Shown here piece by piece: positions 26,541 through 36,849 of a stretch of 64,000 bases of DNA (the first letter of the stretch is position 1; each line of letters begins with the position of its first letter). Under the pieces are notes generated by a model. That model saw nothing but the letters and a program-made list of their open reading frames with translations, searched no databases and had not been told where the DNA came from. The translations under genes were made by a program, and so were the position numbers. The stretch comes from Actibacterium sp. MT2.3-13A (GTDB taxonomy: Bacteria > Pseudomonadota > Alphaproteobacteria > Rhodobacterales > Rhodobacteraceae): assembly GCF_018139985.1 (NCBI RefSeq), contig NZ_JAGSOU010000005.1:124001-188000 (forward strand), read 5' to 3'.

Positions 26541-26555
26541 GAACAAAAAGCGAAC
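26541..26555 (+). promoter_or_regulatory. LexA box (GAAC-N7-GAAC)
   Basis: GAAC, seven bases (AAAAAGC), GAAC: an exact match to the alphaproteobacterial SOS operator. It ends 16 bases before the ImuA-like start codon, so LexA binding there would block transcription or initiation. Confidence 0.85.
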
Positions 26556-26571
26556 CTTGTATTTTTACCCC

Positions 26572-27225
26572 ATGACCGCCCCGATCCTGAGTCGCGCCCC
26601 GCACCGCCCCCGCCCGGCCCTGACCGCGCTGGGCGAGCTGACCTTCACGCTCGCCCGCGCGCATGAGATCTGCGGCGCGGCGCGGCGGGTGCTGGCGCTG
26701 CTGCTGGCGCGCGAGACCGCGGGGCCGGTATTCTGGGTGCAGCCCGCCTGGGCCCCCGACCGGCTTTACCCCGACGCGGTGACGCGCTTCATCGCGCCGG
26801 GGCGGCTGCATTTCGTGCATCCGAAGCGCGCCGAGGACCTGCTGTGGACCGTCGAGGAGGTGCTGCGCAGCGCCGCCGTGCCGCTGGTGGTGGCCGATCT
26901 GCCCGCGCCGCCCGGCCTGACCCCGGTGCGCCGGCTGCACCTCGCCGCCGAGGCGGGCGCGGCGCTGGGCGGCACGGCCCCGCTGGGCCTGCTGCTGAGC
27001 CCCGGCGCGGGCGGCGCTGCGGGGGTGGAAAGCCGCTGGCACGTCGCGCCCCGCCACCGCGCCGGGACGAGCGAATGGCGGCTGGAACGCCGCCGCGCCC
27101 GCAGCGACCCGCCCCGCGCCTGGCACGTGCGCGACGACGACGGCGCGGCCTTTTCCCTGCACCCGGCGCCCGAAACGACCGATCCGTCGCATTCGGACCT
27201 GACAGCCGCCGCGCAACTCGGCTAA
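26572..27225 (+). CDS. ImuA-like protein, SOS-controlled
   Basis: A 217-residue protein resembling ImuA (RecA/SulA-like): AHEICGAARRVLALLLARE, GPVFWVQP, a segment HPKRAEDLLWTVEEVLRS, and WHVAPRHRAGTSEWRLE near the C-terminus. ImuA proteins normally work with ImuB and DnaE2 in damage-induced mutagenic DNA synthesis. Here the next gene is an MFS transporter and no imuB or dnaE2 follows. The LexA box in the promoter supports a DNA-damage role. No Walker A motif is obvious, as is usual for ImuA. Confidence 0.75.
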   Translation: MTAPILSRAPHRPRPALTALGELTFTLARAHEICGAARRVLALLLARETAGPVFWVQPAWAPDRLYPDAVTRFIAPGRLHFVHPKRAEDLLWTVEEVLRSAAVPLVVADLPAPPGLTPVRRLHLAAEAGAALGGTAPLGLLLSPGAGGAAGVESRWHVAPRHRAGTSEWRLERRRARSDPPRAWHVRDDDGAAFSLHPAPETTDPSHSDLTAAAQLG

Positions 27226-27235
27226 GCCCGCGTCC

Positions 27236-28459
27236 ATGCGACTGATTCTCTCCTTCGCCGCCCTCTTCATGTCCACCGCCCTGATGCAGCTCAGCACCGG
27301 CGCCGTGGGCCCGCTCGACGCGCTGTCGGGACTGGTCCAGGACTTCACCCGGGCCGAGGTCGGCGCGCTGGGCTCGGCGCATTATGTGGGCTTCTTCATC
27401 GGCTGCTGGTGGGCGCCGCGGCTGATGGGCACGGTCGGCCATTCGCGCGCCTTCGCCGCCTTCACCGCCGCCGGCGCCATCGGCCTGCTGGCGCATATGA
27501 TGCTGGTCGATCCCTATGCCTGGGCCGGGATGCGCGTGGCCTCGGGGATGAGCGTGGCGGGCTGCTATACGATCATCGAGGCCTGGCTTCAGGCCAAGCT
27601 GACCAACGAGACCCGCGGCCGCGCGATGAGCATCTACCGCCTGGTGGACATGGGCGCGGCGCTGGTCGCGCAGCTGATGATCGGCGTGCTGGAGCCGGCG
27701 GCCTATGTTTCCTACAACCTGCTGGCGCTGATCTGCTGCGCCGCGCTGCTGCCGCTGACGCTGACCCGCATCCCCCAGCCCGAGATCCCCTCGGCGCCGC
27801 GGCTGCGGCCGCGGCTCGCCTTCGAGAAATCGCCGCTGGGGGCGGCGGCGGTGATCGTGGCGGGCCTCTCCTCGGCCGCCTTCCGCATGGTCGGCCCGAT
27901 CTACGGCCAGGAGGTAGGGCTGCGCGCCGACCAGATCGGCCTGTTCCTGGCCACCTATGTGCTGGGCGGCGCGCTGGCGCAGTATCCCGTCGGCTGGGCC
28001 GCCGACAAATACGACCGGCGCTGGGTGCTGATCTGGCTGTCGGGCGCGGCGATGGTGTCCTGCGCGGTGACCGTGGGCACCGCGGGCACCGGCACATGGG
28101 GCGTGCTGCTGGCTGCAGGGCTGTTCGGGCTGACCACCTTTCCGATCTATTCGGTCGCCGCCGCCCATGCCCACGACTTCGCCGAAAGCCACCAGCGGGT
28201 GGAGCTGTCGGCGGCGCTGATGTTCCTCTTTGCGCTGGGGGCCATCGCCTCGCCGCTGCTGGCGGCGCGGCTGATCGACTGGTTCGGCCCGGCCGCGCTG
28301 TTCGCGCTGATCGCCGCCGGTCACCTGGTGCTGCTGGTGGTGGGGCTGCTGCGGATGCGCGCCCGCCCCTCGACCGGACCCCGCACGCCCTATGTCTACA
28401 CCCCGCGCACCTCGTTCCTGATCGGGCGGCTGACCAAGGGCAGCCGCGAGAGGCGCTAG
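27236..28459 (+). CDS. MFS transporter
   Basis: A 407-residue protein with twelve predicted helices, related to the YcaD/UMF2 group of the major facilitator superfamily. Between helices 2 and 3 is HYVGFFIGCWWAPRLMGTVGHSR in place of the canonical loop. GWAADKYDRR is the equivalent loop in the second half. It begins ten bases after the ImuA-like stop, so it may be co-transcribed from the SOS promoter. The substrate is unknown. Confidence 0.88.
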   Translation: MRLILSFAALFMSTALMQLSTGAVGPLDALSGLVQDFTRAEVGALGSAHYVGFFIGCWWAPRLMGTVGHSRAFAAFTAAGAIGLLAHMMLVDPYAWAGMRVASGMSVAGCYTIIEAWLQAKLTNETRGRAMSIYRLVDMGAALVAQLMIGVLEPAAYVSYNLLALICCAALLPLTLTRIPQPEIPSAPRLRPRLAFEKSPLGAAAVIVAGLSSAAFRMVGPIYGQEVGLRADQIGLFLATYVLGGALAQYPVGWAADKYDRRWVLIWLSGAAMVSCAVTVGTAGTGTWGVLLAAGLFGLTTFPIYSVAAAHAHDFAESHQRVELSAALMFLFALGAIASPLLAARLIDWFGPAALFALIAAGHLVLLVVGLLRMRARPSTGPRTPYVYTPRTSFLIGRLTKGSRERR

Positions 28460-28516
28460 CCTTCGCCCCGCCCCTGCGTTAAACGGGGCCGCAAAGTACA
28501 GCACCAAGGCAATCGC

Positions 28517-30235
28517 ATGGCACGTATCCTGATCACCTCGGCAATTCCCTACATCAACGGGATCAAGCATCTGGGCAACCTGGTGGGCTCGCAACTGCCC
28601 GCCGACCTTTTCGCGCGCTACATGCGCCAGAGGGGCCACGAGGTGATGTTCATCTGCGCCACCGACGAGCACGGCACCCCCGCCGAGCTCGCCGCCGCCA
28701 AGACCGGCGAGGAGGTCGCCGATTACTGCGCGCGCATGCATGACGTGCAGGCGGAACTGGCCCGCGGCTTCCGCCTGTCCTTCGACCATTTCGGCCGCTC
28801 ATCGTCGCAGCGCAACCACAAGCTGACGCAGCATTTCGCCGGCAAGCTGGCCGAGAACGGCTATATCGAGGAAGTGACCGAGAAACAGGTCTATTCCAAG
28901 GCCGACGGCCGCTTCCTGCCCGACCGCTACATCGAAGGCACCTGCCCCAACTGTGGCTACGACAAGGCCCGCGGTGACCAGTGCGAGAACTGCACCAAGC
29001 AGCTCGACCCGACCGACCTGATCGACCCGCGCAGCGCGATCTCGGGCTCGACCGACCTGGAGGTGCGCGAGACCAAGCATCTCTACCTGCGCCAGTCGGC
29101 GCTGAAGGACCGGCTCGACGCCTGGATCGATTCCAAGACCGACTGGCCGGTGCTGACCACCTCGATCGCCAAGAAATGGCTGCATGACGGCGACGGGCTT
29201 CAGGACCGCGGCATCACCCGCGACCTGCACTGGGGCGTGCCGGTCAGGAAGGGCGAGGAGGACTGGCCCGGCATGGAGGGCAAGGTCTTCTACGTCTGGT
29301 TCGACGCGCCGATCGAATATATCGCCGCCACCGCCGAATGGGCCGACGCGCACGGCCTGGACGAGGCCGCCTGGCGGCGCTGGTGGCGCGAGGACGAAGG
29401 CGCCGGGGATGTTCGATATGTGCAATTCATGGGCAAGGACAACGTGCCCTTCCACACCCTCTCATTCCCCGCGACGATCATGGGATCGGGCGAGCCGTGG
29501 AAGCTGGTGGATTACATCAAGTCCTTCAATTACCTGAATTATGCGGGCGGCCAGTTCTCGACCAGCCAGGGCCGAGGCGTGTTCATGGACCAGGCGCTGG
29601 AGATCCTGCCGGCCGATTACTGGCGTTGGTGGCTTTTGTCTCATGCGCCGGAGAATTCCGACAGTGAATTCACCTGGGAGAATTTCCAGGTCAGCGTGAA
29701 CAAGGACCTGGCCGACGTGCTGGGCAATTTCGTCTCCCGCGTGACCAAGTTCTGCCGCTCGAAATTCGGCGAGGAGGTCCCCGCGGGCGGCGAGAACGGC
29801 CCTGCGGAACGGGCCCTGATCGAGGAGCTGACCACCCGCATCCGCGCCTACGAGGGTCACATGGAGGCGATGGAGATCCGCAAGGCTGCGGGCGAGCTGC
29901 GCGCGATCTGGGTGGCGGGCAACGAATACCTGCAATCCGCCGCGCCCTGGTCGACCTTCAAGACCGACACCGAAGCGGCGGCGGCGCAGGTGCGCCTGGC
30001 GCTGAACCTGATCCGGCTCTACGCGGTGCTCTCGCGCCCCTTCATCCCCGATGCCTCGGCCGCGCTGATGACGGCGATGCAGACCGGCGACGACAGCTGG
30101 CCCGACGACGTGCCCGCCGCCCTTGCTGCGCTGCCCGCCGGCCACGCCTTCACCGTGCCCGACGTGACCTTCCGCAAAATTGCGGACGAGGAGCGCGCGG
30201 AATGGGAGGCGAAATTCGCCGGCACCCGCGGCTGA
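28517..30235 (+). CDS. metG: Methionine--tRNA ligase
   Basis: A 572-residue class I synthetase that charges tRNA-Met. The HIGH motif appears as KHLGN after AIPYINGI. The KMSKS equivalent appears as FSTSQ. A four-cysteine zinc knuckle (CPNCG and CENC) is intact, and the alpha-helical anticodon domain follows. There is no C-terminal tRNA-binding EMAP domain. The variants of HIGH/KMSKS are of a kind found in a subset of MetRS, not signs of decay. A strong hairpin follows the stop. Confidence 0.96.
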   Translation: MARILITSAIPYINGIKHLGNLVGSQLPADLFARYMRQRGHEVMFICATDEHGTPAELAAAKTGEEVADYCARMHDVQAELARGFRLSFDHFGRSSSQRNHKLTQHFAGKLAENGYIEEVTEKQVYSKADGRFLPDRYIEGTCPNCGYDKARGDQCENCTKQLDPTDLIDPRSAISGSTDLEVRETKHLYLRQSALKDRLDAWIDSKTDWPVLTTSIAKKWLHDGDGLQDRGITRDLHWGVPVRKGEEDWPGMEGKVFYVWFDAPIEYIAATAEWADAHGLDEAAWRRWWREDEGAGDVRYVQFMGKDNVPFHTLSFPATIMGSGEPWKLVDYIKSFNYLNYAGGQFSTSQGRGVFMDQALEILPADYWRWWLLSHAPENSDSEFTWENFQVSVNKDLADVLGNFVSRVTKFCRSKFGEEVPAGGENGPAERALIEELTTRIRAYEGHMEAMEIRKAAGELRAIWVAGNEYLQSAAPWSTFKTDTEAAAAQVRLALNLIRLYAVLSRPFIPDASAALMTAMQTGDDSWPDDVPAALAALPAGHAFTVPDVTFRKIADEERAEWEAKFAGTRG

Positions 30236-30247
30236 GCGCGTGACATC

Positions 30248-30276
30248 CGGCCCCACGCCACGCGGCCGTGGGGCCG
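30248..30276 (+). terminator. Hairpin after metG
   Basis: CGGCCCCACG and CGTGGGGCCG are exact reverse complements around a nine-base loop, 12 bases after the metG stop. No T-run follows (ATCCCCC), so termination would be imperfect or Rho-dependent. The tRNA-Leu gene on the other strand begins to its right. Confidence 0.55.
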
Positions 30277-30307
30277 ATCCCCCTGAAAAGGCGCTGGAAA
30301 TTCCCAG

Positions 30308-30392
30308 TGGTGCCCGCGGCCGGACTCGAACCGGCACGGCGCTATGCCTAGGGATTTTAAGTCCCCTGTGTCTACCATTCCACCACGCGGGC
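30308..30392 (-). tRNA. tRNA-Leu (anticodon UAA)
   Basis: An 85-base gene with encoded CCA. The acceptor stem is GCCCGCG / CGCGGGC. The anticodon loop CTTAAAA holds TAA. The variable arm is long, as expected for class II tRNA-Leu, and the T arm is GCCGG-TTCGAGT-CCGGC. Confidence 0.97.
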
Positions 30393-30439
30393 CGCACTGT
30401 GGGGCGACAATAGGCAACGCGCGCGCGGTGTAAAGCGGT

Positions 30440-30979
30440 TCAGATATCCTTGCCCGGCGCCGCGATCAGCAGGCCGCGTTCCGGCAGCCAGGGGTTCAGC
30501 GCCAGCGCCGCGCGCAGCACCGCCTGCCCCTCGTCCATGCGCCCCAGCCCCATCAGCGTCAGCGCCTTGCCGGCCAGCGCCGGGATGTGATCCGGCGTGA
30601 GCGCTAGGGCGCGCTCCAGATCCTCCAGCGCCGCCGCGTAGTCCTGCCGCAGAAATGCGACGAAGGCTCGCTGGTTATAGCCCTCGGCATAGTCCGGGCA
30701 ATAGGCCACCAGCGCGTCGAAGGCCCTGGCCGCACCCGCGAAATCATAGGCGGCGCGCCGCTCCATCCCCGCATTCAGCAGCTCCTGCGCGCGGGCATCG
30801 GGCGCGTCGGTCCACAGCGCCCACATGTCATCGGTGATCCGCCGCGCCTCGGGCTCGGTCGCGGCGGCCTGCGCGGCCGCGATCAGCGCCGCCAGCCGCG
30901 CCCCGTGATCGGGGGCGGGCGGGCAGTCCCCGGCCCAGGCGGGGCCGGAAAGCAGGATCAGGCTCAGCAGCGCGCGCAT
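30440..30979 (-). CDS. Secreted TPR-repeat protein
   Basis: A 179-residue protein with a signal peptide (MRALLSLILLSGPAWA). About three tetratricopeptide units follow, the clearest being YAEGYNQRAFVAFLRQDYAA and HIPALAGKALTLMGLGRMDE. It is probably a periplasmic scaffold; partners are unknown. The ATG at 30979 was preferred to the upstream frame start because the signal peptide begins there. Confidence 0.8.
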   Translation of the reverse strand: MRALLSLILLSGPAWAGDCPPAPDHGARLAALIAAAQAAATEPEARRITDDMWALWTDAPDARAQELLNAGMERRAAYDFAGAARAFDALVAYCPDYAEGYNQRAFVAFLRQDYAAALEDLERALALTPDHIPALAGKALTLMGLGRMDEGQAVLRAALALNPWLPERGLLIAAPGKDI

Positions 30980-31022
30980 GGGCAAGAGTCTGGGCCGCAC
31001 CGGCGCGAAGTCAAATCACGTT

Positions 31023-31511
31023 TCAGAACGTCTCTTCCTTGACCGCCTCCATCGCCACATAGGTCGAGGTGTTGGCCAGATAGGGCAGCGCCGAGATCCG
31101 CTCGGCCATCACCGCGCGGTAGCTGGGCATGTCGTGGGTCCGCACCTTCAGCAGATAGTCGAAGCCGCCGGCAACCATGTGGCACTGCTCCACCTCCGGG
31201 ATCGCCCGCACCGCCGCGTTGAAGGCCGCCAGCGCCGCCTCGCGCGTATCGGTCAGCCGCACCTCGACGAAGGCCACATGCGCCAGGCCCAGGCGGATCG
31301 GGTTCAAAAGCGCCGCGTAGCCGGTGATGTAGCCCTCCTGCTCCAGCCGCTTCAGCCGCGCCTGGGTGGGCGATTTCGACAGCCCGATCCGGCGGGCGAG
31401 CTCCGTCACCGGCATCCGGCCGTCGGTGGACAGCGCCCGCAGAATCGCATGATCGAACGCGTCCAGGTCGGAAAGGTCTGATTGCGGGAGATTTCGGTTG
31501 TTTTCGGTCAT
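31023..31511 (-). CDS. putR: Lrp/AsnC regulator of proline use (PutR)
   Basis: A 162-residue protein. The N-terminal helix-turn-helix (LARRIGLSKSPTQARLKRLE) is followed by an RAM/AsnC ligand domain (FVEVRLTDTREAALAAF, VEQCHMVAGGFDYLLKVRT). It is divergent from putA with an 80-base gap. In Agrobacterium and Rhodobacter, PutR in this position activates putA in response to proline. The PutA here lacks an N-terminal ribbon-helix-helix repressor domain, which fits regulation by a separate PutR. Confidence 0.92.
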   Translation of the reverse strand: MTENNRNLPQSDLSDLDAFDHAILRALSTDGRMPVTELARRIGLSKSPTQARLKRLEQEGYITGYAALLNPIRLGLAHVAFVEVRLTDTREAALAAFNAAVRAIPEVEQCHMVAGGFDYLLKVRTHDMPSYRAVMAERISALPYLANTSTYVAMEAVKEETF

Positions 31512-31591
31512 ATCGACTTCCTTTCTCCCTTATTGCGGTCCACTTGGCCGCCACAGCCACGGTATACTGGGACAAATACCGGAGGTCCATG

Positions 31592-34500
31592 ATGACACAG
31601 CCCCTTGCCCCGCTGCGCGCCCGCATCGACGCCGCGACCTATGCCGACGAAGGCGCGGCCCTGCGCGCGCTGCTGGCGCTGGCCGCGCTGTCGCCCGCCG
31701 ACCGCGCCCGCATCGGCGCCCGCGCCGCCGGGCTGGTGCGCGACATCCGCGCCACCGCGCGCCCCGGCCTGATGGAGGTGTTTCTTGCCGAATACGGGCT
31801 CTCCACCGACGAGGGGATCGCGCTGATGTGCCTGGCCGAGGCGCTGCTGCGGGTCCCGGACGCCGAGACCATGGACGCGCTGATCGAGGACAAGATCGCG
31901 CCGTCGGACTGGGGGCGGCATCTTGGCCACTCCGCCTCGCCGCTGGTCAATGCCTCGACCTGGGCCCTCATGCTGACCGGAAAGGTGCTCGAAGAAAAGG
32001 CGCCAGGCGTGATCGGCGCCCTGCGGGGCGCGGTGAAACGGCTGGGCGAGCCGGTGATCCGCAACGCCGTGCACCGCGCCATGCGCGAGATGGGGCGGCA
32101 GTTCGTCCTGGGTGAAACCATTGAAAACGCGATGAAACGCGCCGCCGGGATGGAGGCCAGGGGTTACAGCTATTCCTACGACATGCTGGGCGAGGCGGCC
32201 CGCACCGAGGCCGACGCGCGGCGCTATCAAAAATCCTACTCCGAGGCGATCGCCGCCATCGGACGCGCCGCCCGCGACACGGATTCGCGCCGCAATCCCG
32301 GGATCTCGGTCAAGTTCTCGGCGCTGCATCCCCGCTACGAAGAGGCCCAGCGCGCCCGGGTGATGGATGAACTCGTGCCGCGCGTGCGCGCGCTGGCGTT
32401 GCAGGCAAGAGAGGCCAACATGGGCTTCAACGTCGATGCCGAGGAGGCCGACCGGCTGTCGCTGTCGCTCGACGTGATCGAGGCGGTGGCCGCCGACCCC
32501 GCGCTGGCCGGCTGGGACGGGTTCGGCGTGGTGGTGCAGGCCTACGGCCCCCGCGCGGCTCATGTGATCGACTGGCTCCACGCGCTGGCCGAAACCCTCG
32601 ACCGTCGCTTCATGTTGCGGCTGGTCAAGGGCGCCTATTGGGACAGCGAGATCAAGCACGCGCAGGTTCTGGGCGTCGAGGGCTTCCCGGTTTTCACCCG
32701 CAAGGCCGCCACGGACGTCAGCTATATCGCCAATGCGCGCAAGCTGCTGGCGATGACCGACCGGATCTATCCCCAGTTCGCCACCCACAACGCGCATACA
32801 GTCGCCGCGATCCTCGACATGGCGGTCGACCGCGACAGCTTCGAGTTCCAGCGCCTGCATGGCATGGGCGAGCGGCTGCATGACATTGTTCAGGCAGCCG
32901 AAAACACCCGCTGCCGCATCTACGCGCCGGTCGGCGCGCATCGCGACCTGCTGGCCTATCTGGTGCGCCGGCTGCTGGAAAACGGCGCCAACAGCTCCTT
33001 CGTCAACCAGATCGTCGACGTAACCGTCCCGCCCGAGGTCGTCGCCGCCGACCCGTTCGAGGAGGTGCTGGCGCATCTCGATGCGCCGGCCCACCCGGCG
33101 CTGAAACGCGGCCCCGATCTGTTCCCCGGGCGGCGCAATTCCCGCGGCTGGGATATCGCCCACCGCCCCGCGCTGGCCGCGATCGAGGCCGCCCGCGCCC
33201 CCTTCCGCGCGGCACGGTTCACCGCCGCACCGATCCTCGCCGCCGACCTGCCGAACGGCGCGCCCCAGCCGGTTCGGAATCCCGCCGACCTGACCGACAA
33301 ACTCGGCCAGGTGCATCCGGCGACGCCCGAACAGGTCGCCGCTGCGCTCGATGCCGCCCGCCCCTGGGACGCCCCCGCCGGGGAGCGCGCCGCGATCCTC
33401 GATCGCGCCGCGGACCTTTACGAGGAACAGCACGGGAAAATCTTCGCCCTCCTCGCCCGCGAGGCGGGCAAGACCATCCCCGATGCGGTGGGCGAACTGC
33501 GCGAGGCGGTGGATTTCCTGCGCTACTACGCCACCCGGATCGACCCCGGCGCGCACCCGCGGGGGATCTTCGCCTGCATCTCGCCGTGGAACTTCCCGCT
33601 GGCGATCTTCACCGGGCAGATCGCGGCGGCGCTGGCCGCGGGCAACGGCGTGCTGGCCAAACCGGCCGAGCAAACGCCGTTGGTCGCCCACGCGGCGGTG
33701 GAGTTGCTGCATCAGGCCGGCGTGCCGCGCGCGGCGCTGCAACTGCTGCCCGGCGACGGGGCGACCGTGGGCGGGGCGCTGAGCTCGGACCCGCGCATCG
33801 CCGGCGTGGCCTTCACCGGCTCCACAGAGACCGCGCAAGTGATCCGCCGCGCCATGGCCGACCACATGGACCCCGGCACCCCGTTGATCGCCGAGACCGG
33901 CGGGCTGAACGCCATGATCGTGGACAGCACCGCGCTGCCCGAACAGGCTGTGCGCGATGTGCTGGCGTCAAGCTTCCAATCCGCCGGTCAGCGCTGCTCG
34001 GCCCTGCGCTGCCTCTATGTTCAGGAGGAAATCTCGTCCAATTTCAAGACTATGCTGATCGGCGCCATGCAGGATCTTGCCTTGGGGAACCCGTGGGATC
34101 TGGCCACCGACACCGGCCCTCTGATCGATGCCGAGGCCCATGCCGAGATCGCCGCCCATGTCGAAAGGGCCCGCGCCGAGGGACGCCTGATCTGGCAGGG
34201 CGCGGCGCCGCAGCAGGGGCATTTCCACGCCCCCGCGGTGATCGCGGTCAACGGCATCGCGGATCTGCGGCGCGAGGTCTTCGGCCCGGTCCTGCATCTC
34301 GCCACCTTCCGCGCGGGCGAGGTGGAGCGGGTGATCGACGACATCAACGCCACCGGCTACGGCCTGACCTTCGGCCTGCACAGCCGCATCGACGACCGGG
34401 TGGAGGAGGTGACCGCGCGGCTGCGCGTGGGCAACCTCTATGTCAACCGCAACCAGATCGGCGCGGTCGTGGGCAGCCAGCCTTTCGGCGGCGAGGGGCT

Positions 34501-35047
34501 GTCGGGCACCGGACCCAAGGCGGGGGGGCCGCATTACCTGCCGCGCTTCACCCGGCCCGCGCCGGGAAGGGCCGGCAGCGACACCGAGCCGCCCGCCGAT
34601 CCGGCCGCGGTGCAGGCCGCGCTCGATGCCGCCGCCCGCGTCACGGGCCCGCTGGAGACACGGGACCTGCCCGGCCCCACCGGCGAATCGAACCGGCTGT
34701 CGCATTTCCCGCGCCCGCCGCTGCTGTGCCTCGGCCCCGGTTCGGCGGCGGCCCGGGCGCAAGCCGGGGCCGTCCGCGCGCTGGGCGGCGCCGCGGTCGA
34801 GGTGCCGGGCAGCCTGACGCCGCAGGCGCTGGAGGGGCTGACAGGCTTCGGCGGCGTGCTTTTCTGGGGCGATGCCGGGACGGCGCGGCGCCATGAACAG
34901 GCACTCGCCCGCCGCCCCGGGCCGATCCTGCCGCTGATCGCCGCGCGGCCCGACGCCGGCCATGTGCTGCTGGAGCGCCATGTCTGCATCGACACCACCG
35001 CCTCGGGCGGCAACGCGGCGCTGCTGGCAGAGGTGGCGGAGGCTTGA
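31592..35047 (+). CDS. putA: Bifunctional proline dehydrogenase / P5C dehydrogenase
   Basis: A 1151-residue enzyme that oxidises proline to glutamate in two steps. Residues about 60-500 form the FAD proline dehydrogenase barrel ([38 protein letters not shown]). Residues about 540-1040 form the aldehyde dehydrogenase domain ([21 protein letters not shown], catalytic Cys in [10 protein letters not shown]). A short C-terminal extension has a decayed Rossmann look. There is no N-terminal DNA-binding domain. The second of two adjacent ATGs was chosen because GGAGG lies six bases before it. Confidence 0.96.
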   Translation: MTQPLAPLRARIDAATYADEGAALRALLALAALSPADRARIGARAAGLVRDIRATARPGLMEVFLAEYGLSTDEGIALMCLAEALLRVPDAETMDALIEDKIAPSDWGRHLGHSASPLVNASTWALMLTGKVLEEKAPGVIGALRGAVKRLGEPVIRNAVHRAMREMGRQFVLGETIENAMKRAAGMEARGYSYSYDMLGEAARTEADARRYQKSYSEAIAAIGRAARDTDSRRNPGISVKFSALHPRYEEAQRARVMDELVPRVRALALQAREANMGFNVDAEEADRLSLSLDVIEAVAADPALAGWDGFGVVVQAYGPRAAHVIDWLHALAETLDRRFMLRLVKGAYWDSEIKHAQVLGVEGFPVFTRKAATDVSYIANARKLLAMTDRIYPQFATHNAHTVAAILDMAVDRDSFEFQRLHGMGERLHDIVQAAENTRCRIYAPVGAHRDLLAYLVRRLLENGANSSFVNQIVDVTVPPEVVAADPFEEVLAHLDAPAHPALKRGPDLFPGRRNSRGWDIAHRPALAAIEAARAPFRAARFTAAPILAADLPNGAPQPVRNPADLTDKLGQVHPATPEQVAAALDAARPWDAPAGERAAILDRAADLYEEQHGKIFALLAREAGKTIPDAVGELREAVDFLRYYATRIDPGAHPRGIFACISPWNFPLAIFTGQIAAALAAGNGVLAKPAEQTPLVAHAAVELLHQAGVPRAALQLLPGDGATVGGALSSDPRIAGVAFTGSTETAQVIRRAMADHMDPGTPLIAETGGLNAMIVDSTALPEQAVRDVLASSFQSAGQRCSALRCLYVQEEISSNFKTMLIGAMQDLALGNPWDLATDTGPLIDAEAHAEIAAHVERARAEGRLIWQGAAPQQGHFHAPAVIAVNGIADLRREVFGPVLHLATFRAGEVERVIDDINATGYGLTFGLHSRIDDRVEEVTARLRVGNLYVNRNQIGAVVGSQPFGGEGLSGTGPKAGGPHYLPRFTRPAPGRAGSDTEPPADPAAVQAALDAAARVTGPLETRDLPGPTGESNRLSHFPRPPLLCLGPGSAAARAQAGAVRALGGAAVEVPGSLTPQALEGLTGFGGVLFWGDAGTARRHEQALARRPGPILPLIAARPDAGHVLLERHVCIDTTASGGNAALLAEVAEA

Positions 35048-35078
35048 CCCCCGGCGCGGGCGGGCTAGCCTGCGCCCC

Positions 35079-35819
35079 ATGTTTCCGATCCGCGATCACA
35101 ACCCGTCGAGTCGCACGCCATACGTCACCTACGGGCTGATCGCGGTGAACGTGCTGGTGTTTCTCAGCTACTGGTCGCTCATGTCCGACCCGCGCTCGCT
35201 GCAGCGCTTCTTCTTCGACTGGGCGCTGATCCCGGCGGCGATCTCGCAGGGGGTGCTGCTGCACGGCCTGGTGACCTCGATGTTCCTGCATGGCGGGCTG
35301 ATGCACCTGGGCGGCAACATGCTGTTCCTGTTCATCTTCGGCGACAACCTGGAGGACGAGCTGGGGCACCTGCGGTTTCTCGGCTTCTACCTCGCCAGCG
35401 GCATCGCGGCGGGGCTGGCGCAGTTCCTTGCCGATCCCGGCTCGCTGGTGCCGACGGTGGGCGCCTCGGGCGCCATCGCGGGGGTGATGGGGGGCTATCT
35501 GCTGATGTTCCCCCGCGCGCGGGTGGACGTGCTGTTCGTCTTCGTCATCTTTTTCCGCATCTTTCCCCTGCCGGCCTGGATCATGCTCGGGGTGTGGTTC
35601 GCCTTCCAGCTGTTCGGCGGGGCCTCGGCGGCCTCGGACGTTGGCGGCGTGGCCTACTGGGCGCATGCGGGGGGCTTTGTCGCGGGACTGGTGCTGATCC
35701 TGCCGCTGTGGCTGGCGCGCGGCGGGCCGGCCTTCTGGCAGCGCACCCACGGCCACCCGCCGCATCCCGATGCGCGCTACCGGCGCAGCCCGATCCCGGT
35801 GGTCCGGCGGCGGCGCTGA
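35079..35819 (+). CDS. Rhomboid family intramembrane serine protease
   Basis: A 246-residue protein with six or seven helices. The catalytic dyad is Ser130 in VGASGAIAG and His196 in YWAHAGGFVAG. The oxyanion motif HGGLMHLGGNM is also present, so the protease should be active. It cleaves membrane-embedded substrates; the target is unknown. It starts 31 bases after putA and may be partly co-transcribed. The C-terminus is rich in Arg and Pro. Confidence 0.93.
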   Translation: MFPIRDHNPSSRTPYVTYGLIAVNVLVFLSYWSLMSDPRSLQRFFFDWALIPAAISQGVLLHGLVTSMFLHGGLMHLGGNMLFLFIFGDNLEDELGHLRFLGFYLASGIAAGLAQFLADPGSLVPTVGASGAIAGVMGGYLLMFPRARVDVLFVFVIFFRIFPLPAWIMLGVWFAFQLFGGASAASDVGGVAYWAHAGGFVAGLVLILPLWLARGGPAFWQRTHGHPPHPDARYRRSPIPVVRRRR

Positions 35820-35889
35820 GGGGCGAGGAAGGGCCTTGCAGGGGACGCAAACGCCCCGGCCGCGCGAGCGCGGCGAGGGCGGCTCAGAT

Positions 35890-35911
35890 GAGTATTTTTG
35901 CCAAGAAGAAG
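35890..35911 (-). repeat. 3'-end element, copy 5
   Basis: On the minus strand: CTTCTTCTTGG, CAA, AAATACTC. It begins four bases after the suhB stop, in the same sense. Confidence 0.8.
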
Positions 35912-35915
35912 GGGG

Positions 35916-36704
35916 TCACGCCCCCCGGATGACCTTGGCGAAGGCGTCGTAGATGGATTCGTTGGCGACCAGAACGTCGCCATGTTCGAGCGGATCGTGG
36001 CCCTCGCGGACGGGGCCGACGAGGCCGCCCGCCTCCTTGACGATGATCAGGCCGGCGGCGAGATCCCAGGCGTGCAGCTCGCGTTCCCAGTAGCCGTCGT
36101 AGCGGCCCGCGGCGACATAGGCGAGATCGAGCGAGGCCGCGCCCCAGCGCCGCACGCCGGCGCATTGCGGCATCAGCCGGCTGAGGTCGTGCAGCGTGGC
36201 CGGCAGGGTCTTCTTGGTGCCGTAGGGCACGCCGGTGGCGAAGACCGCCTCGGTCATGCGGTTACGGCCCGAGACGCGGATGCGGCTTTCGTTCATCCAG
36301 GCGCCCGCGCCCTTCTCGGCGAAGAACATCTCGTCCTTGGCCGCATCGAAGACGACGCCGGCCACGATCTCGCCCTTGTGCTCCAGCGCGATCGAGATCG
36401 CCCAGTGCGGCAGGCCGTGCAGGAAGTTGGTCGTGCCGTCCAGCGGATCGACGATCCAGCGGCGGGTGGGATCCTTGCCGTCAGCGCCGCCGGTTTCCTC
36501 GCCCAGCCAGCCATAGGTGGGGCGCGCGCCCATCAGTTCGTCGCGCAGGATCTTCTCCGCCGCGATATCGGCCTTGGAGACGAAATCCCCCGCCCCCTTC
36601 ATCGAGACCTGCAGGTTCTCCACCTCGCGGAAATCCTTCACGAGGCTGCGGCCGGCCTTGCGGGCGGCCTTGATCATGATGTTGAGATTTGCGCTGCCGA
36701 TCAT
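35916..36704 (-). CDS. suhB: Inositol monophosphatase family protein
   Basis: A 262-residue magnesium-dependent phosphatase. Metal motifs are GEETGG, WIVDPLDGTTNFLHGLPHW and AWDLAAGLII, all intact. The enzyme removes phosphate from inositol monophosphates. In E. coli, SuhB also joins the rRNA antitermination complex; whether this one does is not known. The ATG has GGGGGACTC upstream, with AGGAG-like pairing. A 3'-end element follows the stop. Confidence 0.93.
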   Translation of the reverse strand: MIGSANLNIMIKAARKAGRSLVKDFREVENLQVSMKGAGDFVSKADIAAEKILRDELMGARPTYGWLGEETGGADGKDPTRRWIVDPLDGTTNFLHGLPHWAISIALEHKGEIVAGVVFDAAKDEMFFAEKGAGAWMNESRIRVSGRNRMTEAVFATGVPYGTKKTLPATLHDLSRLMPQCAGVRRWGAASLDLAYVAAGRYDGYWERELHAWDLAAGLIIVKEAGGLVGPVREGHDPLEHGDVLVANESIYDAFAKVIRGA

Positions 36705-36849
36705 CGGGGGACTCCTTTGTCAGGCCGCGCGTATACGCCGCCGAGGGACTGTTGCCAAGGGGGATGGCCGAATCGCGGGCGAAGCGCGCGCCCCGAGCGG
36801 CGAAAGCGGCGCGGCGCGACGGGTGCGAGCTGTGGGACCCGGCCCGGGT

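Noticed and set aside
28517-30235. metG pseudogene because HIGH and KMSKS look altered
   Set aside because: The frame is full length with intact zinc and anticodon regions. Such variants occur in functional MetRS.
31508-33865. A 785-codon minus-strand frame opposite putA
   Set aside because: It is a shadow of putA. The sense frame has all catalytic motifs; this one is low-complexity His/Gly/Arg.
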